Below, piece after piece: positions 49,947 to 63,160 of a DNA stretch of 64,000 bases (the first letter of the stretch is position 1; every line of letters starts with the position of its first letter). The stretch spans positions 15,129,215-15,193,214 of the forward strand of contig OX419338.1 in NCBI GenBank assembly GCA_948470475.1, written 5' to 3'. Source of the stretch: Galaxea fascicularis (Eukaryota; Cnidaria; Anthozoa; Scleractinia; Euphylliidae). The position numbers and the translations under genes are program-made. The notes under the pieces were generated by a model. The model was not told where the DNA came from, ran no database searches, and saw only the letters and a list, made by a program, of their open reading frames with translations.

Positions 49947-52339
49947 GTTTGTGACAATGTCCTGTTCTGTTTAACCAAATGCAAACCAGGAGTTTGAAAA
50001 GTTTGGCTTCATTAACCTTTCACCAGAAAATAGCCAAGAACATTTGGATGAACAAATGAACAAATTAGTTCCTTTACGATTTGTATTTCTGAGTGATTGT
50101 TGATCAGCTGGATTCTCAGCAACAAATCAGAAAAATTATAAATAGGTAAATCATCTTTGTTACGCCAGGACATAAACTTGCTAGTGAATCAAAACATAGC
50201 CTTTACATGTCACTTGTCCCAAGTACAAGCGAGAAAGGAGCGGTGGCAAACATATTCCTTCCTCACCCCACACAGGTATTTGTTTTGTTTAGGTTTCTTT
50301 TCTTTTCTGGAGACCAGAGAGAGACTGATATTTTCGGGAATAAGACACATAAAGCTTGTGCACCCCACCCCCCCGGGGGGGGGGTTGTTAGCCTTGAGTG
50401 ATAATTACAACGCTAGCTCTTCCGAAAAATAGCAATTTTAATAAGTCAAATCATGATTCGAAATTAGTACGACTAGGTGTACACTGAAGACTGATATAGC
50501 TTCCAAATTTACTGCACATAAAACGATTGTTTGAGACAGCTTACATCGCGCAGAATGCTGCGACACATCGGGGATCTTTTGCATCGCTCTTGGCGCTAAA
50601 TTTGAAATCTCGTTAGTGAAAAGACGCAAAAAAATAAAGAAAATGGCCGGGGATTGCAAGTAAATGCCGCAAAAGACAAAAGCATTCTGTGCGATGATAC
50701 CGCTATGCACATGTAAAATAGGGAGCATTCAATATAACATACATGGTAAGAACGTCCCTTGCGCGGTTCAGCGGAGTATTCGATGATAAAGAAGTGCCTC
50801 TTTCATCGCGGTTAGCCTCTCCAGATATTTCTGCGTGCGGTGTTGTTCGTTTCATGTAGTTTGCATAGGAATCAACCTGAGACTGTAATCTAGCGACCTG
50901 GTGACTTGAAGTGGGTTAGAATTGCTGCTGCACTAGAGTGAACAGACTCAGTGCCTCTCCTTTGTTCTTTAAAATATAAAGCATCAAAGGTAAAGCTTCT
51001 TCCTCTGGTTCATCCGTTACTGATCAATTCTCCAATTACTCAAAACCGTTACTCGTTATCTCATTTGTTTAGGTGAACTTGGAACTTGATTTAGATCAAC
51101 AAGTACTACTCTTTATTTTATAAACACCAATGAAATACCAAGTAAGCTTTCGCGCGAAAACACTGATAATATCTTCACACGTGGAAATGTCACTGTTCCC
51201 AAATTCCATAATAAATGACGCATTTGGAGATGGTTTGGTATTTTATTGGTGTTTATCTAATAAACAGAACGTTACATGACTCCTTGGGGGTACGAAATTT
51301 CTCTTTTAGTGTTCAAAAAATATTTCTTTTGTTCGCTGCTCTCACTCGAAGAGAAATTGCGTTCTCCGTGCGGCCATGTAATATCCTCGATATATATATT
51401 CTGACTCATAATAACGTTTTACCGCATTCTAAGGAATTATAAAACTTGTTCCAGCCAACGAACGCTACAGTAGTTCCCACGTAGTCGAGCCCTTGGTTTT
51501 GCTGATACCTTAACAAGACGTTCTGTATGTGTTTCGTTTTGAAAGAGATGCAGAAAGTATTTGTTTCAAATTGATTGATTCAAACATTCAGTTTTCATTC
51601 GTATACAAACACGCCCTCCATAGAAACCAGTTTAGTGTTGTTGGGGCTAGCTTGTTTGTTTTATTATATTTGGAATAAATAATTACCTACTTACCTTACC
51701 TGAAATAATTTGGCTTCTGTCTCATTACCGTTGTCACTAATATTTCTGAGTACTCCCTCCGACACCCCAGCTTGAGCGGAATATCCCAGTGAGGAGTGAG
51801 GGGGTGAAGTTCGTTCTGTCTGTTTCTAATTTATTGTCCGGGATTGTATTACCCGAGACACAATTCCCTAAAAATCTCTGGTTCCATATTTAATATTGTT
51901 GCAATTAAAGCTTCCTCATGGCTTAAACCAAATTACATAGAGGAAGGAGTTTATTCGTTCTATATTTTTCAAGGTTATTCACAGCGATTGTAGTTTGTAC
52001 CGTGGACCAGCTTAATACAAGTTAATAATGGTTCCGATGACACTGCCTTTACCGTCCCATGGATGATGTTTTTGGATGCGTTAGCAAAGCATACAAATAT
52101 ACAGAAGAAATGCTAGGTAACTGGTTTATATACTTTAAGGTAGTCACAGCATAAATAAAATACGTAAGTAAGGAGGTAAGAACTCAATTATTGTATCAAA
52201 ATCGCTAGCATGCAATGTAAATTAATTGGGGACACCAAGCTACAATAAGTTATCTAATAAAAAATAGAATATGAACTATATGTACATGTGTATAAATTGA
52301 GTAAGCAATGAGTCATGCATTAAAATCAGTTGTTAGTTA
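49947..52339. other. No supportable gene; 3' flank of the MRH gene
   Basis: Probably contains the MRH gene 3' UTR at its start, but no clear AATAAA was seen close to the stop. A C/G-run lies at 50364-50384. One hairpin element (51119-51256) is listed separately. Confidence 0.4.
51119..51256. mobile_element. Hairpin/MITE with 22-bp inverted ends
   Basis: TATAAACACCAATGAAATACC at the left pairs with TTGGTATTTTATTGGTGTTT at the right, about 95 bases apart, one or two mismatches. Confidence 0.55.
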
Positions 52340-53140
52340 TTAAATAAAAAAACAGTCCTTACAAGTATTGTCCAGCAGGCTTGTGAAATAAAACATTTTG
52401 ATGCGCTTTTTAAAAATGTCCAATGATTCAAACAATCGAATAGATTTGTCAGGTTTGGACCAAAATGACAGGGCCTAGATAAGTCAGGCTGTGTTTGCCA
52501 TAAGCAACAGTCCGAAATCTAGGTATGGTGAAATCAGAATTTCTAACATCATACTGAGAATTGGTAACAACAGTTAGGTCAGCAATGTAAGGGGGCGCCA
52601 GACCATATTTGACTTTACACATTATAGTTGTAATAGCTTGGAGTCTTTACGTATGGAGTGTCGGTAGTTTCGCTCTTTTCAAGAGTCCCTCATACCTCGA
52701 TTTATTGTCACAATAAATAGCACGTAATGCTCTTTCTTGAATTCGTTCAAGTTTTCTGGCATCAGAAGAACAACTGTCTGGCATCTCACATACTGCCAAA
52801 CAGTCTGAAAGTATAAGGTTGCATAATCTCAGAAGAATACCCGTTTGACAGGACGCTTTTCTGCAAACATTGCTGACATGATTCGAAAATGATAGCTGAT
52901 CGTCTAAAGTAACTCCTAAGAGAGTTATCTCCGATTTCTGATAAATTACGGTGTCATCAATAACGACGTGTAGGTCCTTATGACAATTCCTCGGATCCAG
53001 ACTCATCATCCAGTTACACAGCAACGTCCGAAGACAGCGCCTGATTAAAACCTTGCCAAACCACATGAGTTTTACTCTCGTAGACCCGCAAACCATAAAA
53101 TAGCAAAGCCAACTAATTCGGTTCGCTGCTCTTAACATTC
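52340..53140 (-). pseudogene. CR1-like non-LTR fragment, RT C-terminus only
   Basis: The minus-strand ORF 52647-53138 contains ITLLGVTLDDQLSFSNHV and KLERIQERALRAIY, typical of the RT thumb/C-terminal domain of CR1/Jockey-type elements. The reading continues in another frame to about 52400. The upstream RT core and endonuclease are absent (5' truncation). Confidence 0.7.
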
Positions 53141-53596
53141 AAACGCTGATTCTCACCGGTTGAAACAAAACAAAACTGAGAAGTAGTCAAGGTAGGTGGC
53201 GAATGTTGTTTACAGTCTTTGGACGGAGATCTCAAACTTTTGAATGAGGAGTGACGTTTTCCTAGCAGCTTTGTGACAACTTTCTCTCATATTTTGAGAC
53301 ATGCACATGCAGTCTCAACCCAACGCCGCTACCGATAAACGATCGTAAGTTTCTTCACTTGTTGTCTTCAGCGGGGCAGTTTTATTTTCCCGCCACAAAT
53401 ACGTGGGTTGCAACACAACTAGGTTATCACATTTCACTTTGGCTTATATAGAGGGGTGGACGTACGGACGATCGTACGGTCGGACGGTCGGGTGGTCGCA
53501 CGGTCATCATAACCAAAATTTATTGGATCAATGGGTTACCACATTTTCGTACCCATGGTGCTCTGCGCGCGGAACTCCACTACAAAGGCAGTATAA

Positions 53597-53745
53597 TGGT
53601 AATTGAACTCAGTAGAGTGCAATTTTATTTGGTCTGTAATCATAAGCGTCATTTCAATATCGAACGAGCGCGCAACGCGAGTGCGATTTGAAATCACAAG
53701 TATGATTTTAGACCAAAACTGCACGACAGGAAGTTCAATTACCAC
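53597..53745. mobile_element. Short MITE with TGGTAATTGAAC ends
   Basis: TGGTAATTGAAC near 53598 and GTTCAATTACCA at 53733-53744 are perfect inverted ends around ~120 bp. A diverged copy of the right end and its flank recurs at 55196-55243. Confidence 0.6.
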
Positions 53746-53783
53746 TTTATTACACCCATTTTGAGATCACAGAGTCTTTTGCC

Positions 53784-55022
53784 AATTCTTGGTTTTCACG
53801 TGACGTCATAAAAAACTAAAATTCAAAGGTAAAGAGACTTTTTCATTTTTAGCTTCATCACGTAAAAGACATTTTGGAAATGTATCTGCTTGCATGTTTT
53901 CAGCTCGAAAGCGTGCTTTGTTTTGAAAATAGAGCAGTTTGAATTTTAGATTATCTCGCTGTGCGTGACAAAAAGATATCTGCTCACAAGCATGTCATGT
54001 GCATGAAAACATCGATTCAGCGTGTTTTTTAGAGGTCTGAAAAGCCAACATTGCAAGAGAAGCGTCTATGTAAATGTTTGCAAGCTCAAAAGAGAGAGGA
54101 AAGCCTTTGAGATAGCCAAAGTAAATTCCAGAGGTTTTCACTCGTTTCCGGCTGCCACATTGGAGCCCCTTAACTTAACTTAACTTATTAATTTCCATAG
54201 CGCATTACCATGGCGTAATGATCTAATGCGCTTTACAATTCTATACTGTCGAAAAAGAATTACACGCATAACAATATTTACAGTAGTAAAAATAGTAAAA
54301 AAAATACAATTATTCTAAAAATGCTTGTTTAAAAAGATGGGTCTTGAGTATAGATGCTAGCACAGTTCCTAATAATAACCGGTAGATCGTTCCAAAGTTT
54401 TGGTGCCGCTACCCCAAAGGCGCGGTCACCGAGTGTCTTATAGGTCCTGCGAGATGTATGCAATCCGTTAAGGATGATGCCTTCCTGGCTGCGTAAATTG
54501 AATCTCCCCTGAGACCGGATACATATAAGGCAGCTAATGTATTCTGGAGCCAGCCCGTGGATAGCTTTGAAAGCTATCAATAATATCTTGAATATTATGC
54601 GGTAATGGACAGGCAGCCCTTAGCAATGTAGTTATATGGCAATACCTAGACTCTTTAAATATTAGGCGCGCTGCCGCGTTCTGTACCCTTTGCAGCTTAG
54701 CGATCTGATATGCGGGAAGACCATACAAGAGACTATTACAATAGTCGACTTTATTCGTAATGGACGCGTGGATAAGTATTTCTGTGGCTTCGTGTGATAA
54801 GAGGGACTCCATCATGGCGCGTCCATACTAAACTCTGTAATTTTGAGTAGTACATTTTGCAGAATAACTCGAGTATGGGATATTGTACAGCCCTGAGACT
54901 TTAACATTTTGTTTACGTATTACTCTTCTACAATATCTTAATTTCTTGACTTAATCTATTGAATGGTTGGTGATTTTATTTTTTAACGTGCGTGACTTTC
55001 ACGTGACTGAAAACCAAGAATA
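53784..55022. mobile_element. DNA element with ATTCTTGGTTTTCA inverted ends, hosting a CR1-like insert
   Basis: ATTCTTGGTTTTCACGTGA at the left is inverted at the right as TTCACGTGACTGAAAACCAA. The interior is non-coding except for the nested fragment at 54178-54815. Confidence 0.55.
54178..54815 (-). pseudogene. CR1-like non-LTR fragment, RT C-terminus and 3' tail
   Basis: Two overlapping minus-strand frames: 54534-54815 has ITNKVDYCNSLLYGLP and KLQRVQNAAARLIF; 54329-54580 has GLAPEYISCLI, KTLGDRAFGVAAPKLWNDLP. The 3' end has TTAAG repeats and GCGCTTTACAATTC, the same tail type as the insert in the Polinton protease. 5' truncated and frameshifted. Confidence 0.78.
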
Positions 55023-57684
55023 TTGATAATAGTTTAATTTTCACTTCACGAAAACCAGTTTTGAATTTTGATGGACGTAGAAAAGGATGTTATTTAGAGC
55101 GAACAATGGAGCAATTTAAGAATAGATTGCACTTTTGAGAGCCAATCAGATTTCATGAATGACGAGGGATTTCAAAATTAGTATAATAAAGACCAAAAGT
55201 TCAATTACCACTTTATTACACCCATTTCGAAATCACACAGTTTTTTGTCAATATTAAAATTTGAGTTTTGATGGGCTTAAAAAAAGGATGTGATAGATAG
55301 CATAAAATGGTGCAATTTGGGAATCAACTTTCACAAGAGCCATAATAGACAGAGAGGGGATCTCCCGGTATAGCCTTTGGGATATCTTAATTGCGGACGC
55401 AACAGGAGACAAATTTCCGGTAGACCTCCCCACAAAAAAAACATGGCGGACGGGATGCAGACGGGATGCGAATGATTGTTTGGCTGCCATTCACTGTCGG
55501 TCTTTCATTTCTTTGGCCACCTAATCGCTTGGTTGTTCGGTCGTTCATTGTTTAAGTCGTCGGTTCTCTAGCCGTTAGTTTGCTCGATTGTTTCACCCAT
55601 ATTTATAGTCGTTTTGGGTGCACTGATTCGTGTGGTTTGTTGATGATTTATTTTACCGGTTATTTTACAATTAACGTTTATGAAGTTATCTACATTATTA
55701 AAAGCTGTGTTTAAACATTGCAAAAAAGAAACTCTTGATGTTTAAATAACATAAAGCCGCAGCACTACAGAGAGAGACTTCATCGTTCGCTTAAGTTCTT
55801 ATGACAAAGAAAGCTACAGTTCAACAGTGGACGAGCCGATATACAAGCTATGCAATACAATGACAACAGAGGCGGAGAAGTGAATTGGCTGCATATCATC
55901 TGGCACGGTGATAGAATTTAAGTTATCAGTGCCTGAGAGTTAATAGATAGACCATGTTCATTTTATCTATGAATTAAAACAGAATGATTGTTTTCACACC
56001 CATAACAATCATCACAGAGCACAAACTTAAAATTAGTCAAGATACACCGTTTCTGCTTTCAAACACATTAATCCCTCACAATAGAAGCTGGTAGAAAACA
56101 GGTAAAAGTGTGCGGCAAAGCCAAGTGTGCCATGTCAACGTAACATCGCATTTAAAGTATCTTTTCAAGCTAAACCTCCACAAACCTTACAGTGTGCCAA
56201 AGTCAACACATAATTATATGAAGCGCATTTTCATGTGCACTAGAGTCACTTTGGGGTTGCTACAATAAATTTCCAATGCTAACTTATTTTAATTCATATA
56301 TAATATTTCAAAAAAGGTAACAGTGCATAAATAATTATTACACCCCTTTGTAACAGACCTGGTGGAACCTGGTTGTTCACCTGGTAACTTTTAACAAAAA
56401 CTCCACCAGGGCAGACAAAAACCCACCAGGTTGATCCTACACCAAAAAAATTATACACCAAAAATTCTGCACCAGGGAGGAATAAAATTCACCAGGTGCC
56501 ATGGAGGGCAAAATTCCACCAGAGAGGGCCAAATAACCCACCATCATTGCAGTCAAACAGCTGGAGCATTCTACCACCAAATTAACCACACACCACATTT
56601 TGAGAGTTTGTGGAAAAATTAATATGCTTATTGAAAAGCCCAAGTTATAAAGATTAAACTTCATCAGTAATTATTTTATATTTTGACCATGATATAACAC
56701 AAGATTCAAGTAGCAAATGTGTTCCTGTTTTGCTCGCGTGTACATAAGATTAACAACCACTTGGTATATACCAAGAAAGTACAAGGCATATGCTTCATAC
56801 ATGCTGGTAATGCTCCTCTATTTTTGTCAGAAATAGTCACATAAGTAATAAAATGCAGGATATTTGTGAAGACGTGCATGTATTACAGGTTTAAGAGAAA
56901 GATACCTAATATAGTACACCAGTATCATGATATCAATGTTTGTATCATGAAAAACAATATTTTGTGGTGCATTAATGCTAATACATTGCAGCCCTTTCTT
57001 CCATTACAGACACTAGTCCTTAAATATCTTATATTTATCTCTTTTGAAGAAAACTCTTGAGGACAGGATTCTCATAAGTTTAGGGAGGCTTTTTTTTTAA
57101 GTTTTATTGATAAAGGTGAGGCTTAAGTCAAAATTACAAGTTTAGGTAGCATTTCTTTCTGTGGCAGAGCTGGTTTCATTCCAAACATTTACTTTATTAT
57201 TTTTTTTAATATGGACTTGACTTCCTCAGTTGAACACAAACAATTATTTTTCAAACACCAGATCATCAGCCATTTAGAATTGTTCCATGAAGTCATTGAG
57301 ATTCAACAGAAAAGCAGCGTATGTAATTCAGTTCAATTAAGTTAATCAGTTCTGCAGGTAAGTTCTTATATCATTTACACTTTTTCTCCGCCCAATTTCA
57401 AGCACTGCACTTACAGATTATTGAGATACTATTTTTCATTTTCATTAATTTGCCACAAAGATTGAGATTGTCATTGCTCTTAAAGGCTCACCGCATTTGC
57501 TGCAGGGCCGTGAAAGATGCATAATCTCTTCTGATGTGACGTCTTCCCTTTTACAAGAACCTGATCAGAACAATCTAGGCAAAACGCGAACAATGCACTA
57601 CATTTTTTGTCCCAACTTAGCACGTTTTTTGTCCCAACGAATGCAATACCACTCCCCGTCGCACAAAAACTTGCCTCGCACACA
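55023..57684. other. No supportable gene; CACCAGG-rich stretch at 56350-56560
   Basis: Short ORFs lack domains. Between 56350 and 56560 the word CACCAG recurs irregularly about eight times, interleaved with CACCAAA/CACCA. A minus-strand ORF near 57480-57560 ends in a possible donor (AATGCG|GTGAGC) after a Cys-containing start, too weak to call. Confidence 0.35.
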
Positions 57685-58019
57685 TGTCCAATATACACGA
57701 ACTGAGTCGGGTCGTCAATTGCTGTTGACGACCCGTCTCACCGGAAGTCGGGTCGTGAAGTTTAAAATGGAAGTAAGTTTTACTACCGGAAGTCAAACGG
57801 CCTGGGGCAACTTCAAATATCTCGACGGATCGTGACGATCCGATCAGGTCGTGACGACCCGTCATTTGAAAAGTCGACCCGACTATTCGAAATGTCAGGT
57901 GGTGAGAGACAAGAAAAAGCCTCGATGAACACTGGAGACCGTGAAAAGAATAGCGTTCAGAAATGATGACTGACTGGAATAGCGCTCCGAAATGTTGAAT
58001 GCTTCGTTCTTTAAGCTAA

Positions 58020-60400
58020 AAGCATCCAAACTCGTTCTACAAGCGTGCGGCCACAAACACGCTGCGCCGATGTATATTCTTCGTTCTAAAAGCGCGAGGC
58101 CACAAACACGCAACACATAATGTATATTCCTCGTTCTATGAGCGTGAGGTTACAACCACGCTGCGCGCAATGTATATAAAAATATGCATTGTTCTATAAG
58201 CGTGAGGTTAACCCGCTACGCACAGTGTTTATTCTTCGTTCTATAGCGTGAGGTCAAAAACACGCTACGCACAATGTATATTCTACGTTTATAAAGCGCG
58301 AGGCCATAAACACGCTACACACGGTGTATATTCCTCGTTCTATGAGTGTGAGGTTACAAGCACGCTGCGCGCAATGTATATAAAAATATGCATTGTTCTA
58401 TAAGGGTGAGGTTAACCCGCTACGCACAGTGTTTATTCTTCGTTCTATAGCGTGAGGTCAAAAACACGCTACGCACAATGTATATTCTACGTTTATAAAG
58501 CGCGAGGCCATAAACACGCTACACACGGTGTATATTCCTCGTTCTATGAGTGTGAGGTTACAAGCACGCTGCGCGCAATGTATATAAAAATATGCATTGT
58601 TCTATAAGCGTGAGGTTAACCCGCTACGCACAGTGTTTATTCTTCGTTCTATAGCGTGAGGTCACTAACACGCTACGCACAATGTATATTCTACGTTTAT
58701 AAAGCGCGAGGCCACAAACACGCTACACACGGTGTATATTCCTCGTTCTATAAGCGTGAGGTTACAAACACGCAGCGCACGATGTATATATAAAAATATG
58801 CGTTGATCTATAAGCGAGGCCAAAAACCCGCTAGGCACAGTGTTTATTCCTCGTTCTATAGCGTGAGGCCACGAACACGCTGCGCCAATGTATATTCTTC
58901 GCTCTAAAAGCGCGAGGCCACAAACACGCTACGCACAGTGCTGCGCACAATGTATATAAAAATATGCATTGTTTTATAAGCGAAGCCACAAACCCGCTAC
59001 GCACAGTGTTTATTCCTCGTTCTATAGCTTGAGGTCACAAACACGCTACGCACAAGGTATATTCTTCGTTCTAAAAGCGCGAGGCCACAAACACGCTACG
59101 CACAGTGTTTATTCCTCGTTCTATAAGCTTGAGGTTACAAACATGCAGCGCACGATGTATATAAAAATATGCATTGATCTATAAGCGAGGCCACAAACCC
59201 CCTACGCACAGTGTTTATTCCTCGTTCTGTAGCGTGAGGTCACAAACACGCTACGCACAATGTATATCCTTCATTCTAAAAGCGCGAGGCCACAAACACG
59301 CTACACACAGTTTGTAACCGTCGGAGGCGAACACTTCTAATTCACGCAATTAATTAAAAAACACTTTCCACTTTGTCGTGCTACAGCTACTGACGAGGCG
59401 AAGAAGGTTTTAAATTGTTGTGGCGCGTGGAAGCTTAGTACGATTTTCTGGCAGACTACCGGTGACTGAAAGAACTGACAATTACGAGCAGTGCGTCTCG
59501 TTGAAGGTTCAAACGTGTAAAAACAGAAAATTACATTTGCCAAGTGTCGCTTACAAAATGCAAATTGCTGACCTAAATTCCCGCGTAAAACAGGCCCAGG
59601 GGAATACTAACTGAGGCCACTAAAACAAATAAGGTGTTCGATCCAACACAGTGTTTATTCCTCGTTCTATAAGCGTGAGGTCACAAACACGCTACACCAA
59701 TGTATATTCTTCGTTGTAAAAGCGCGAGGCCACAAACACGCAACACACAGTATATATTCCTCGTTCTATAAGCGTGAGGTGACAAACACGCTAAGCACAA
59801 AGTAAATCCTTCGTTCTAAAAGCGCGAGGCCACAAACACGCTACACAGTTTTTATTCCTCGTTCTATAGCGTGAGGTCACAAACACGCTACGCCAATGTA
59901 TATTCTTCGTTGTAAAAGCGCGAGGCCACAAACACGCTACACACAGTGTATATTCCTCGTTCTATAAGCGTGAGGTCACAAACACGCAGCGCACGATGCA
60001 TATTCCACGTTTTATAAGCGTGGGGTCACAAACACGCTGCGCACACTTAATTCCTCGTTCTATAAGCGTGAAGTCCGAGCAAGCTGCGCACAATATATAT
60101 TTTTGTTCTATAAGCGTGAGGCCACAAACTCTCTACACACTATATTCCTCGTTGTATAAGCGTGAGGCCACTAACGCGCTCCGCACAATGTATATTCGTC
60201 GTTGTATAAGTGGAGGCAACAAACACGCTACGCACAATGCATATCGCTCGTTCTATAACTGGGGGCCCAAACACGCTACGCACTATGTACAGTATGTATC
60301 TTCCTCGTTCTATAAGCTTGGGGCCACAAACGCGCTACGCACAAAGTATTGATTCCGCGTTCTATAAAAGTGGGGCCACAAACACGCTACACACATCCTC
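58020..60400. repeat. Tandem array A (~51-bp subunits, 204-bp higher-order unit)
   Basis: The unit carries CGTTCTATAAGCGTGAGG, CACAAACACGCTACGCACA and TGTATATTC. Between 58127 and ~58740 four variant subunits repeat as a 204-bp block (58127, 58331, 58535). A unique segment interrupts at 59318-59645. Confidence 0.88.
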
Positions 60401-60524
60401 CGTTGGCTCGACATACCCGAATTTTTCAGACTCCCACCACCAGCATTTCCGAAAGTCAGGTCGACTTTTCAAATGCAACTCATCACAAACGGTACGACAC
60501 AACCGACAACACTTTCCACGGTCT

Positions 60525-61965
60525 CGCGGCCTCCGGTGAACTCAACATACGCAATTTTTTCTGAGTCTCTCACCACCAGACATCTCCAAAAGTCAGGTCG
60601 ACATTTCAAATGACGGCTCGTCACAAACTAGACGGGTCGTCACGACCCGTCAACATTTTCCAAGGTCGCGCAGCCTTCGGTGAACTCAACATACGCGATT
60701 TTTTCTAGGTCCCTCACCACCTGACATTTCTAAAAGTCGGGTCGACATTTCAAATGACGGCTCGTCACAAACTAGACGGGTCGTCACGACCCGTCAACAT
60801 TTTCCACGGTCTCGCGCCCAACGGTGTGCTCCACATATGCGATTTTTTCTAAGTCTCTCACCACCTGACATTTCTAAAAGACGGGTCGACTTTTCAAATG
60901 ACGGCTCGTCACAAACTAGACGGGTCGTCACGACCCGTCAACATTTTCCACGGTCTCGCGCCCAACGGTGTGCTCCGCATACGCGATTTTTTCTAAGTCT
61001 CTCACCACCTGACATTTCTAAAAGACGGGTCGACATTTCAAATGACGGCTCGTCACAAACTAGACGGGTCGTCACGACCCGTCAACATTTTCCACGGTCT
61101 CGCGCCCAACTGTGTGCTCCACATATGCGATTTTTTCTAAGTCTCTCACCACCTGACATTTCTAAAAGACGGGTCGACATTTCAAATGACGGCTCGTCAC
61201 AAACTAGACGGGTCGTCACGACCCGTCAACATTTTCCACGGTCTCGCGCCCAACGGTGTGCTCCGCATACGCGATTTTTTCTAAGTCTCTCACCACCTGA
61301 CATTTCTAAAAGACGGGTCGACATTTCAAATGACGGCTCGTCACAAACTAGACGGGTCGTCACGACCCGTCAACATTTTCCACGGTCTCGCGCCCAACGG
61401 TGTGCTCCGCATACGCGATTTTTTCTAAGTCTCTCACCACCTGACATTTCTAAAAGACGGGTCGACATTTCAAATGACGGCTCGTCACAAACTAGACGGG
61501 TCGTCACGACCCGTCAACATTTTCCACGGTCTCGCGCCCAACGGTGTGCTCCACATATGCGATTTTTTCTAAGTCTCTCACCACCTGACATTTCTAAAAG
61601 TCGGGTCGACTTTTCAAATGACGGCTCGTCACAAACTAGACGGGTCGTCACGACCCGTCAACATTTTCCACGGTCTCGCGCCCAACGGTGTGCTCCGCAT
61701 ACGCGATTTTTTCTAAGTCTCTCACCACCTGACATTTCTAAAAGACGGGTCGACATTTCAAATGACGGCTCGTCACAAACTAGACGGGTCGTCACGACCC
61801 GTCAACATTTTCCACGGTCTCGCGCCCAACTGTGTGCTCCACATATGCGATTTTTTCTAAGTCTCTCACCACCTGACATTTCTAAAAGACGGGTCGACAT
61901 TTCAAATGACGGCTCGTCACAAACTAGACGGGTCGTCACGACCGGTCAACGTTTTACAAACGGTT
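60525..61965. repeat. Tandem array B (144-bp units, ~10 copies)
   Basis: CTCGCGCCCAAC anchors recur at 60811, 60955, 61099 and 61243, spacing 144. Each unit has CTCTCACCACCTGACATTTC and the near-palindrome GACGGGTCGTCACGACCCGT. 144 is a multiple of three, which leaves one frame open for 400 codons. Confidence 0.92.
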
Positions 61966-62091
61966 CGTCCAACCTTCTTTTATATAGGAACTTCCTGTTA
62001 CTTTACTTCTTCTCGGACCACGACCTGACTTCCGCTTGACGGGTCGTCTACACCAAAAAGTCGACCCGACTCAGTTCGTGTGTATTGGACA

Positions 62092-62562
62092 ACCCTCAAA
62101 ACTTGAACACACCATTAAACTGAGACAAGGAGTTAACACAAGAATTCCAACTCCACGAAGTTTTGCCATATCTCAACCTTTATTAAAGCCTAAATATACT
62201 GCATATCGAAGTTAACCTGATTCGGCGAAAGGTTTTGAAACTCACAGGACTCGCTGCAATCTTATGAGGTCCAAACGAGAGCTTTGATTACATTTCACGA
62301 GCCTGATGTTAAATAACTTGTTTGTGCACGAAATCCGACAATCCGCAGTTGTTCTTCCTCACAAGAGACTGAAAAAAGAATTTTGAAAACAAGCTACGTT
62401 CACTCTGCCGTTGCGGCCACCATCTTTGGCATCTTTTCAACACGAAGTCCGACTAGCTCCTATAGCCTCGCGCACACGGAAACGAGTCTACCGGAAGATT
62501 TTTTGAAATTAAGATATCCCATACCCCATTACAAGACTCTCTCTCTCTGTCCCATTATGGCT
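62092..62562. other. No supportable gene
   Basis: Unique-looking AT-moderate sequence; no domain-bearing ORF. Confidence 0.4.
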
Positions 62563-62895
62563 CTTGGATTTGGGTATTGCGGGAGAGATAACCGAGAATT
62601 AAAAGCTGTGGAATGAGAAGTACACCAACTACATTGCCATCTCACCGCTAGAAAGTGAAAGTCCCGAACATCAGCTTCGATGAGTCTTTTTGGTGATATC
62701 CAAAATAATCAAGTTCGAGGTTAGAGTCATCAGTTAAAGCCGAAGGCTGAGGCTTATAAGTCGAACCGAGATATTGTACTGGGAATCAAGAACGAAAAAA
62801 AAGCTCCTCAGGATTAGAGGCCGCACCTTCAATAAGCTGCACGGTTTGTCGAAGTGAAGAAATTGCTGAGATACAAATGAAGTCGCTCACTTTAA
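62563..62895 (+). repeat. Dispersed repeat, longer copy
   Basis: Combines in tandem the two halves found separately at 2939-3105 and 5697-5876, all in the same orientation. Confidence 0.75.
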
Positions 62896-62919
62896 CCCTT
62901 GCGAACTAAATTCCCAGTG

Positions 62920-63160
62920 AACTTGGAATTCCTAGGAATTCCTAGGAATTCCTAAGAATTCCAAAAATTTCCAAGACATGCAAATTAGAGCAAATGCACA
63001 ACCTTGGAATTATTTGGAATATCTGGGAATTGTAAAAATGCTACTTAGAATTACTGGGAATTTCTAGGAATTGTTGGGAATTTCTGAGAATTTCTGAGAA
63101 TGCTCAATCTGAAGGCTTCCGAGCTTGAAGACAGGACTTGGAATTCTTGGGAATCTATGA
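62920..63160. repeat. Degenerate GGAATT-rich simple repeat
   Basis: Starts with three tandem GGAATTCCTA units near 62927-62960 and decays into about a dozen GGAATTnnT variants. Confidence 0.75.

Larger units (their letters stand above)
57685..62091. mobile_element. 4.4-kb non-autonomous inverted-repeat element made of tandem arrays
   Basis: TGTCCAATATACACGAACTG at the left and the reverse complement of 62018-62091 form ~75-bp inverted ends. Subterminal blocks are also inverted (57848-57910 against the 144-bp units). The interior is two tandem arrays and a unique stretch (59318-59645). No transposase gene and no clear target duplication. Confidence 0.72.

Noticed and set aside
50364..50384. 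C7G10 run as a quadruplex switch
   Set aside because: A single homopolymer junction in non-coding DNA; likely an unstable simple tract.
53457..53520. ACGGTCGGACGGTCG-rich stretch as a regulatory array
   Set aside because: Short and irregular; no spacing pattern or neighbouring gene to support it.
58020..61965. Regular repeats resembling a CRISPR array
   Set aside because: Units are contiguous tandem copies without unique spacers, in animal DNA, inside inverted element ends.
60837..62039. Long ORF as a real repeat protein
   Set aside because: It is explained by a 144-bp tandem unit; no start context or domain supports coding.
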